Positions 48,272 through 58,900 of a DNA stretch of 64,000 nt are shown here, in pieces. The number at the start of each line of letters is the position of its first letter. The first letter of the stretch is position 1. Position numbers and translations under genes: made by a program. This stretch comes from Liolophura sinensis (Eukaryota; Mollusca; Polyplacophora; Chitonida; Chitonidae). The notes beneath the pieces were generated by a model. That model searched no databases. It was not told the DNA's origin and saw only the letters and a program-made list of their open reading frames with translations. Location of the stretch: NCBI RefSeq assembly GCF_032854445.1, contig NC_088306.1:15743386-15807385 (forward strand), in the 5' to 3' direction.

Positions 48272-48312
48272 CGTCCTCCTGATGGATGTCCGTTCTCCTG
48301 GTGGATGTACTT
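48272..48312. repeat. Outlying reverse fragment of the 53-bp family
   Basis: CACCGTCCTCCTGATGGATG, then TCCGTTCTCCTGGTGGATGT, is the reverse-complement counterpart of the outlier at 40,545-40,605. The two outliers extend the mirror arrangement beyond the two main arrays. Confidence 0.7.
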
Positions 48313-49420
48313 TCGTTCCCGTAGGGATGTAGGCTGACGAGTACTGTTGGGTGGTCACGGACATTACCGAAGGTGTAAATGACTTTCCGCCGGAAGTGAT
48401 CTTGAACTCGCGGGAAATGTAAGGGTAATCTTTGAGTTATGTAACTCAGGTATTTTAGTTCATGGCTAATTTTCTTGTACTACAGTGTTTACTTGTCGCC
48501 CAGAAAACGGTACTTTTGAGAGGTAATAGGAGGTAAGGATTATGGTCATGTATCAGTCCATGATGCCTAGTCGGAGTGATTGCAAACGTATTTCGTGCCA
48601 GCGCAAATAAAGTGGATATAGCTCTGACCGGCCGTCTCTTCATCTACATAAACGATAACGGCTCTGATGCCAACAGTACTACCTGTCATATAACCGTACC
48701 AGCTTTGCGTGCAGTACGTCACACATCGGTGTTGGGGCGGATAAAATGTGTCTGTCCGTACTCGTAGTTGACCGAAATGCTCTTAATTTGTTGTCTATCG
48801 AGACTGTTTTGACTCAAAATGACTGTGCCCATGATAACCTTGAACATGTCGATGTATAGGGAGACAATTTTTGCGGTAGCACTTCTAGTATGAAATAAAT
48901 TTATTCCACACACCGCATATTTCTCATTACAGCCACGTCCCACGTTTTTAACTCCTGTCAGTGTCAATAACGAAGATGGAATCTGATTGGACCATGAAAT
49001 TGTGAATGCATATTTACGAAGGAAAGTTCAGGGCGTTGAAGAGTCAATAGGTCTCATTAAATCATGTTAGATGATGTTAGACACCCCCAGCTTGATTAAA
49101 TGAAGATGAGTGTTATGGACTCTGATCACGTTTATTGTATGATGTTCTCTCACCCTGACAGTGAAGTTAGGTGCCATAGAATCTGATTTGTCTAATTGCA
49201 TGATGCTCTCTTGCATTGACAGTGAAGTTAGGTGCCATAGAATCTGATATGGCTTGCTGGATGCTGTTCTGTCACACTAAAGTTAGGTGTCTTTTTTTTT
49301 TTTGTTCACAGTTTACAACCTCTGTTTGATTTGAATGTATGTAAGCAAAAGTAATGCATGTATAATTTCTGTGCTGCAAACAACAGTTCATTTAATGCTT
49401 CCCTGTACATTGTTTTTCAG
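48313..49420. promoter_or_regulatory. Upstream region of the photolyase gene
   Basis: No coding exon recognised. Near 49,130-49,290 a roughly 66-bp unit (CAGTGAAGTTAGGTGCCATA, then GAATCTGAT) occurs twice and partly a third time. A GTTTTTCAG acceptor at 49,420 suggests that the sequence to the ATG is the end of a spliced 5' UTR exon. Promoter elements are not evident. Confidence 0.3.
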
Positions 49421-49507
49421 GACATTGAGAATTACGCAACACCGGTGTACGTGTACTCAGAATACCATAGACATAACTTGAGGCATAGTTTTGGTGGGTA
49501 GGGTTTC

Positions 49508-49922
49508 ATGAGTATTCTCTATGCTTTGTTTTCATCAAGTGTGAACTTTTCAAGCCATTTAATCAGAGCAAGTCGCTTATCTACACATAGCTTTCTTTCA
49601 AAAGACGCAAGAGCTGTCTGCACAATGCCAACCAATGAGAGGAGTAAAAAACAGACAGGCAGTAAAAAGCGAAAAGCTGAGCCAAGAGTCGATGGTCAAT
49701 CCCCTCCTAAAAAGATAGCGCCCACTTCGTCAGATAAAGAAACAAGCAACCCTTCTGAAAACTTGGTGAAAAAGATTGAAGAGGCACGGAAAAATGTTGC
49801 CCGATCCATCGCTGATTTCAAATTCAACAAGAAGCGCGTGAGGATGTTGTCGGAGGCAGTGGAATTTGAAGAAGACAATGGAGCTGTTGTCTACTGGATG
49901 TCACGTGATCAACGTGTACAGG
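49508..49922 (+). CDS. Photolyase exon 1
   Basis: The first ATG follows an in-frame TAG (49,499-49,501) and lies in a weak context (TTTCATGA). The second, at 49,625, has A at -3. Residues 1-39 are Ser/Leu/Arg-rich with one acidic residue. Coding runs to ...MSRDQRVQ. The expected split Asp codon needs the exon to end at 49,922, but the next bases are GG then TATT. Four Gs stand where three would give G|GTATTG. Confidence 0.85.
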
Positions 49923-52900
49923 GGTATTGTAATTTGCCACTTTGCAGCAAACTTTTCTCCCTTTTTTAACGTTGTTAATCATGTACTTGACTCCATTCGG
50001 ACTTTGTGTCTCTTCCCCTGCACTTTGCTCGTTTTCCTCCCACCATAATGCTGGTCAAAGTCATATAAGTGAAGTACTTTAGAGTAGGGCGTAAAACACC
50101 AATCAGATTAATAAATATTTGTACCTTCACACCTCTCAAAGACAACCTCCAACCCTCCCTCCCTCCTCCACCTCTAAATCTGACGTGTGCTTCTGTGTGA
50201 TTGTCTCTCTTTAGCTATAAAGCTGTGTTCTGTTTTATGACAGATAACCTGGCCTTCCTCTATGCTCAGAGACTTGCCCTCAAAATGGAGGTTCCCTTAC
50301 AAGTGTTTTCTGTGTGATTGTCTCCCTTAAGCTAAACTAGGCCTTCCTCTACACTCAGAGACTTGCCCTCAAAAATGGCGGTTCCCTTACACGTGTGTTT
50401 CTGTGTGATTGTCTCCCTTTAGCTATAAAGCTTTGTTCTGTTTTATGGCAGATAACTAGGCCTTCCTCTACGCTCAGAGACTTGCCTCAAAATAGAGGTT
50501 CCCTTACACATGTGTTTCTGTGTGATTGTCTCCCTTAGCTCTAAAGCTTTGTTCTGTTTTATGGCAGATAACTGGGCCTTCCTCTACGCTCAGAGACTTG
50601 CCCTCAAAATGGAGGTTCCCTTACACGTGTGTTTCTGCTTGGTTTCCGAAGTTTCTGAAGCAACTATTCGACACTTCGGCTTCATGTTGAAAGGCCTACA
50701 AGAAGTTGAGCAGGTACTATAGATTACTGTCATTATCTGAAAAGGGTATGGAAACAGTAAGTTGTAATGGTTTGTATATGAATGTAGATATTTCTTGAAA
50801 CAGGCTCTAGGTGTTTGTACATGTATTTGATTGACAGGAATGCCAACGGCTTGACATTCAGTTTCATCTCCTGATTGGCTATGCTCAGGATGTCCTGCCG
50901 GACTTTGTAGTCAGTCACAAGATTATGGGCGTGGTCACAGATTTCAGCCCCCTGAGGGTTCCCATGGAGTGGGTGGAGAATGTGAGGAAGAACCTGCCAA
51001 AGACTGTTCCGTTTTGTCAGGTAAGATAGCTTTTGGATGCTATTTAATAAGATCACACTTTGGATGTGAAAATTAACATATTGCATCATCCAAACACACG
51101 ACTTGAAATAAGCTGCCAACGATCGTTCACATTTATACAGAGAGGTTACTCGATGACAAATTTTCTGTGAACGATCTTTTGTTCGCTGAAGGCAAACTGA
51201 CTAAACGGTAGAAAAACAAAATACTATATACTTTGAATGACTAAATCTGTTGGAAGAGCTGGGCTATGCTATGTGTCGACAATTAATTTCCTATTCTAGT
51301 CGTAATTTTCTTTCCAATCAAAAGGGTGGTAAATCCAAGTCCTGGTGATTGAAAACTTTAACTTAAAAGTTGATGCATCAAGCAACTATTATGAGGCACT
51401 GCAACTGGACTTTGTGATGCCATAGAAAGGAGATTAAAATCAAATTAATAAATGCAGTTACCTTCATGTATCGAGACATTTGTCTCTCGATAATTAACTT
51501 CCTGCTTTTCGAATCTTCTTCACAGTCAAAGTCTCTTATAAAATCCTAAACCGCATTGTTTGAAAACTAGAACGTGGTGCATGAGGCCAGTGGCGTGAAG
51601 CACATCTAACACGTGGTCAGTCAACTAGTTTAATATTTACATCGTCACAAGACCTAGTTAAACCATTCCGGAATATAACTTTTTATTTTATGGTTTTCTG
51701 ATATCAGTATAAAACATAAGATGAAATAAATTTTACATACATCACAAAAAATTAACATTTAAAATAAAATTTAAAAATATAAAAGCCAAATAACTCTGAG
51801 AAAATAATTTCCAACTTATGTAAGTACTTGGTGTTTAACGTCATACTCAAGAGAATTAAGAATAGAGATTAAATGCCATATCATTGGATGCTATGTTATC
51901 ATACCCTCGGATAATGGGGTTTAATTAGGCTGTTCAATTAATCTAACATACGGGGTTACAGGTGAACATAATGCTGTAACCTACAAATAGGGTACTGGTG
52001 TGAGGTCTTATTTCAAGATGTACAAACAGTGCCTAATATTTTTAACTTGATCGGAGCAACCCCTGTAAGTATATTTATGAGATGTCAGCAGTTGTAAAAT
52101 TTTGGCTCTGGTAAACTGATTTCAGCGTTGGACTGCCATTTTAAACTCTGAAATAGGAGTGAGAAAAAAAAAAAAAAAAACCCATAAAAAAGGACATAAA
52201 CCAGCTTCAACATAGAATTAAGAACTGATGTAGTTCAACATGTACAATGTTCATGTCAAAAAGATCAATCAATGATTATCTTCTCTTTAACATTCATTAA
52301 AACTGACACTCTCAACTCCCACTTCCTTTACCTTTCATTACAGATCTGACCAGTGTAAGTACATGTAGTACCTGGACTGTTAAAACTTTTTAGCAGTAGT
52401 ATCTTTCAGAACTAGATTCCCACAATATTGCATCGAAACTGGCTATCAGTCAGTTCAGGTGTCATTCTCTCTCACCGATAGATGCCCACAATATTATACC
52501 TTGCTGGGAGGCCTCACCTAAACTGGCTATCAATCAGTTGAGGTGTCATTCTCTGTCACAGGTAGATGCCCACAATATAGTGCCCTGCTGGGAGGCCTCG
52601 CCTAAATTGGCTATCAATCAGTTGAGGTGTCATTCTCTGTCACAGGTAGATGCCCACAATATAGTGCCCTGTTGGGAGGCCTCACCTAGACTGACTATCA
52701 ATCAGTTGAGGTGTCATTCTCTGTCACAGGTAGATGCCCACAATATATTGCCCCGCTGGGAAGCCTCACCTAAACTGACTATCAATCAGTTGAGGTGTCA
52801 TTCTCTGTCACAGGTAGATGCCCACAATATATTGCCCCGCTGGGAAGCCTCACCTAAACTGACTATCAATCAGTTGAGGTTTCATTCTCTCTCACCGATA

Positions 52901-55900
52901 GATGCCCACAATATTGTGCCCTGCTGGGAGGCCTCACCTAAACTGGCTATCAATCAGTTGAGGTTTCATTCTCTGTCACCGATAGATGCCCACAATATAG
53001 TGCCCTGCTGGGAGGCCTCATCTAAATTGGCTATCAGTCAGTTGAGGTGTCCTTTTCTGTCACCCATAGATGCCCACAATATAGTGTTGCTGGGAGGCCT
53101 CACCTAAACTGGCTATCATCAGATGAGGTGTCATTCTCTGTTGCAGGTAGATGCCCACAATATTGTACCTTGCTGGGAGGCCTCATCCAAACTGGCTATC
53201 AGTCAGTTGAGGTGTCATTCTGTCACCGATAGATGCTCACAATATAGTTCCCTGCTGGGAGGACTCGCCTAAACTGGCTATCAATCAGTTGAGGTGTCAT
53301 TCTCTGTCACAGGTAGATGCCCACAATATCGTACCTTGCTGGGAGGCCTCACCTAAACTGGCTATGAATCAGTTGAGGTGTCATTCTTTCTCAACGGTAG
53401 ATGCCCATAATATAGTGCCCTGCCTGGAGGCCTCGCCTAAACTGGCTATCAATCAGTTGAGGTGTCATTCTCTGTCACCGGTAGATGCCCACAATATATT
53501 GCCCTGCTGGGAGGCCTCATCCAGACTGGCTATCAATCAGTTGAGGTGTCATTCTCTGTCACAGGTAGATGCCCACAAGATTGTACCTTGCTGGGAGGCC
53601 TCACCTAAACTGGCTCTCAATCCGTTCAGGTGTCACTCTCTATTACAGGCAGATGCCCACAATATAGTTCCCTGCCTGGAGGCCTCACCTAAACTGGCTG
53701 TCAGTCAGTTCAGGTGTCATTCTCTGTCACCGATAGATGCCCACAATATAGTGCCCTGCTGGGAGGCCTCATCTAAACTGGCTATCAATCAGTTGAGGTG
53801 TCATTCTCTGTCACAGGTAGATGCCCACAATATCGTACCTTGCTGGGAGGCCTCACCTAAACTGGCTATCAATCAGTTGAGGTGTCATTCTCTGTCACAG
53901 GTAGATGCCCACAATATAGTGCCCTGCTGGGAGGCCTCATCTAAACTGGCTATCAATCAGTTGAGGTGTCATTCTCTGTCACAGGTAGATGCCCACAATA
54001 TCGTACCTTGCTGGGAGGCCTCACCTAAACTGGCTATCAATCAGTTGAGGTGTCATTCTCTGTCACAGGTAGATGCCCACAATATCGTACCTTGCTGGGA
54101 GGCCTCACCTAAACTGGCTATCAATCAGTTGAGGTGTCACTCTCTGTCACAGGTAGATGCCCACAATATCGTACCTTGCTGGGAGGCCTCACCTAAACTG
54201 GCTATCAATCAGTTGAGGTGTCATTCTCTGTCACAGGTAGATGCCCACAATATAGTGCCCTGCTGGGAGGCCTCATCTAAACTGGCTATCAATCAGTTGA
54301 GGTGTCATTCTCTGTCACAGGTAGATGCCCACAATATCGTACCTTGCTGGGAGGCCTCACCTAAACTGGCTATCAATCAGTTGAGGTGTCATTCTCTGTC
54401 ACAGGTAGATGCCCACAATATTGTTCCTTGCTGGGAGGCCTCACCTAAACTGGCTATCAATCAGTTGAGGTGTCATTCTCTGTCACAGGTTGATGCGCAC
54501 AATATAGTGCCCTGCTGGGAGGCCTCACCTAAACTGGAGTACGGAGCCAGGACCATCAGGAAGAAAATTCACGACCAGTTGTCTGGTTATCTGACAGGCT
54601 TCCCTCCAGTTTGCAAGCATCCCTACAAGGCAGAGTTCAAAGCTGAGGTAAGTGAGGATGTCTTTGTTGTCAGCCAGTTTTACCTGGCCAAGATACTAGC
54701 AGCATGAGCTGGACTTGAACTCACCATCACCACATTTGTGGGAGGCTCTTAGGTCTTTGCGCCGCGCTGGTACGCTCAAATGGTCATTCACTTTGTAGCT
54801 GCTTGATGAAAACAGTGTGAGATGTTAAGGGCTCAACTTTAAGGGTTGTCTGGTCATCAGAGACAACTGAATTCGCCTGCAGACAACCATAAAGTCCCGT
54901 CACACATGTAAAATAACCTGCGCTAGACGAAAAATCAAACCTGAGAAGCTACATGTATTTTTGCAGGTGTCACGGCCATTTTTGCGGGAGTCACGGCCAA
55001 TATGACAGAAGCATGTTCAGATTTACCATACATTGCTGTGTTGCCACCCTCCACCATGTTAAAACAAAACTGTCCTCATTAAAGTTTGGTACTAACCGTG
55101 ATCCCAACTCTCCTCCCACCTGGTATCCCCGTTCAAACACCCAGCCTGGATAATTATGTTCACGCCCCCATGTCCTGGTGAACAACCCCACGTTGTCTAG
55201 AGTGGACTTCATGATGTTGTCCTCTGATGACAGGGCTTCAGATTACACACCACATGTACTTTCCAATGTAAATGTTATGCTCGAACAACTCTCAGCTCAG
55301 CACAAATTGAGTCACCAATAACCAGAGCCCTCTTATAAACAGTTACAAATCTCTCTTTGTTTATAAAGTTAAATTTACGAAATCAAATTCAGAATATTTT
55401 TGTGCTGGACACAAAATTTTGATGGGCAAATTTCACTCTTCCCATGACCATCATGTTATCCTGGTTCACAGGCACCATCACTACATTATGCTATGTTAGC
55501 TGGGAGACACATGGTCCTTTTGGTCAGTAAATAAACCCAGCAGGAGCCAACCAGATGTCTTCAGAAAATGAGTTTCTTAGACAGGGCTCACTGATAATGC
55601 CATTACGGATTAAACAGTGAACTCGCCAAGTGTTGCAATCTTATCAAAGCTCACGTGTTAGAAAAAGTGTTCACAAGTTTGAAATTTACATGTAGTTTTC
55701 AAAATGTTTAAGTGGGATTTAAGTGCGAAATTATTTTTGCCACAAAGTCATTAATGCTATAATTTATGGTCGGCTTCACTGAAGTTGTCATCACCTCTGA
55801 ATTTCTGTTTCAACAACAACATATACATGCGACTCATGCCTTCATCTGTAAGCACTGGTTTCACTTTCAGATGCACAAGTGTTTTACATGTAGCACTAGC

Positions 55901-58900
55901 CACTCAAAAATATCACTGTGCAGCCTGGTGTCATGTGATATATTTCAGACACCAGAACACTCACTTGTAATAAGTGTAAATTTTTTTGTTGTTGTTGGTT
56001 ATTTGGTTTAATACCATGTTGGGAAAATAGGTATACATGTATCAATCTATTGTGCACAAAACTGTCCAGGCAACCAATTTCTGTGTCAGTTTCAAAGACA
56101 GACTATGGTTTGTCCAGGAAAAATCCTTAAAATTGAGCCCTGGTTATTGTTTGCTTGTGAATTCTGTCTCTACAGAACTGCAGAGTATTTCATCGATGAA
56201 AGCTGTTTTATGATATCTCCACAAAGCCATATTATCCGCTGATATCCTTACCAACAGAACAGTGATATTAAAAAGGCCAGTATAAGGTGCCTCTTGTACG
56301 GGATAAGCTTCCAGTAACTTAACAGAATTTTTACTTAATGGTATTATCCACTGATATCCTCACCAACAGAACAGTGAAAGTAAAAAGGCCAGTATAAGGT
56401 GCCTCTTTGTGCAGGATAATCTTCCAGTAACTTAACAGAATTTTTACTTAATGGTATTATCCACTGATATCCTTACCAACAGAACAGTGATATTAAAAAG
56501 GCCAGTATAAGGTGCCTCTTTGTGCAGGATAATCTTCCAGTAACTTCGCAGAATTTTTACTTAATGGTATTATCCACTGATATCCTTACCAACAGAACAG
56601 TGATATTAAAAAGACCAGTATAAGGTGCCTCTTTGTGCAGGATAATCTTCCAGTAACTTAACAGAATTTTTACTTAATGGTATTATCCACTGATATCCTT
56701 ACCAACAGAACAGGGAAAGTAAAAAGGCCAGTATAAGGTGCCTCTTTGTGCGGGATAATCTTCCAGTGACTTCACAGAATTTTTACTTAATGGTATTATC
56801 CACTGATATCCTTACCAACAGAACAGTGAAAGTAAAAAGGCCAGTATAAGGTGCCTCTTTGTGCAGGATAATCTTCCAGTAACTTAACAGAATTTTTACT
56901 TAATGGTATTATCCACTGATATCCTTACCAACAGAACAGTGATATGAAACATGTCAAATGAGGATAAGCGTTCAGTACCTTTGCGGAATTTTGACTGAGC
57001 CTGTTATTAAAACTATTGTGTTTTCCTTAAATCACATACGTGAAAACCATCTGAAATTTGAAATATTAAAGGGTAGACCATAAAATCCCAGTGAAACCAA
57101 TAAATAAGTGGGTCTTACTTTGTTAGCTGTTCATAAGGCTGTCCTTTAAAAAATTTTCATTTTGTATAACCTAAAAAAAGTAGTGTGGGTTGACAAAAAC
57201 TTAAATCAGTAGGGCCTTTTTTGGAGGGTCAGTGGGATTACGCCCATTAAAATACATTTTTAATGATGGTCCCAGATCTGAGTTTAATCAGCCTTGTTCA
57301 TTTTCAGCCCATTGACTGGGAAGCTGCAGAGGCAAGTCTAGAAGTGGACCGATCCGTTACTGAGGTGGATTGGGCCATTCCAGGGACAGAGGGGGGACTC
57401 AGAATGCTGGAATCTTTCTGCAATAAGAGGTTGAAATATTTTAATGCTGATAGAAACAACCCAAACAAGGCAGCACTGAGTAATCTGTCCCCATGGATAC
57501 ATTTTGGTGAGTGCCTGAAAGTTACTTTTCCTGATGAAAATATTTTTAGCTCATATTTGAACAAAAGTGATGCTTTTGGTTGCAGGGTGTATTTTATGTA
57601 AAGCCCCCCCCCCCCCCCCCCAACCTAAAAAAAATCTTTAATGTGCTGCTTGTTCAATACACGTAGATCTGTATTTGAGACTGAAAGAATGGATGAGGTG
57701 GTTAACCTGCCAGCACAGCGCAATGAACCAGTTCAAATCTGCAGCAACCTGTGGATGATCTTGAGTTCCCCCCTGGCTCTTTCCGGTTTCTGGCCGCCAT
57801 CGTTTGACGTGAAACATTCTTGAGTATGACATAAACACCAAGGAAATAAAGTAGACTGAAAGGATAGAAACTGTATTCTTTAAAAATTCTTTCCCCTTAC
57901 GAACACTTCTTACAGTTTCCCCTTCCAAAGTTTCTTTTCACAAACTACTCTTTACCTACAGTTTATCCTTCCAAAGTTTCCTTTCACAAACTGTTTCTCC
58001 TCACATAAAGTTCCCCTTTCAAAGCTTCCTTTCCCAAACTGCTCCTCCTCACATAAAGTTTCCCCTTACAAGGTTTCCTTTCCCAAACTGCTCTTTACAT
58101 ACAATTCCCTTCCCAAATCTTCCTTTTTTAAACTGCTCCTCCTTACGAACAGTTAACTCTTCGAAAACTTTGTCTTTCAAACTGCTCCTATTACAAACAG
58201 TTAACTCTTCAAAAACTTTCTCTTTCAAACTGCTCCTCCTTGCGAACCGTTTACCCTTCCAAAGTATCCTTTCACAAACTGGTCCTCCTTACCCATAGTT
58301 TACCCTTCCAAAGTTTCCTTTCACAGACTGCTCCTCCTTGCGAACAGTTTACCCTTCCAAAGTGTCCTTTCACAAACTGCTCCTCCTTACCTATAGTTTA
58401 CCCTTCCAAAGTTTCCTTTCACAAACTACTCCTCCTTGCGAACAGTTTACCCTTCCAAAGTTTCCTTTCACAGACTGCTCCTCCTTGCAAACTGTTTACC
58501 CTTGCGAAGTGTCCTTTCACAAACTGGTCCTCCTTACCTATAGTTTACTCTTCCAAAGTTTCCTTTCACAGACTGGTCCTCTTTGCGAACAGTTTACCCT
58601 TCCAAAGTTTCCTTTCACAGATTGCCCCTCCTTGTGAACCGTTTACCCTTCCAAAATGTCCTTTCACAAACTGGCCCTCCTTACCTATAGTTTACTCTTC
58701 CAAAGTTTCCTTTCACAGACTGCTCCTCTTTGCAAACTGTTTACCCTTCCAAAGTGTCCTTTCACAAACTGCTCCTCCTTGCGAACAGTTTACCCTTCCA
58801 AAGTTTCCTTTCACAGACTGCTCCTCCTTGTGAACTGTTTACTTTTCCAAAGTGTCCTTTCACAAACTGGTCGTCCTTACCTATAGTTTACCTTTCCAAA

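Noticed and set aside
53289..54707. 472-codon frame as one long exon of photolyase
   Set aside because: Exon 3 joins exactly to the last acceptor (54,488) to give a normal-length class II enzyme. The 28-residue insertions have no counterpart in the family that I know. Kept only as an alternative-splicing possibility.
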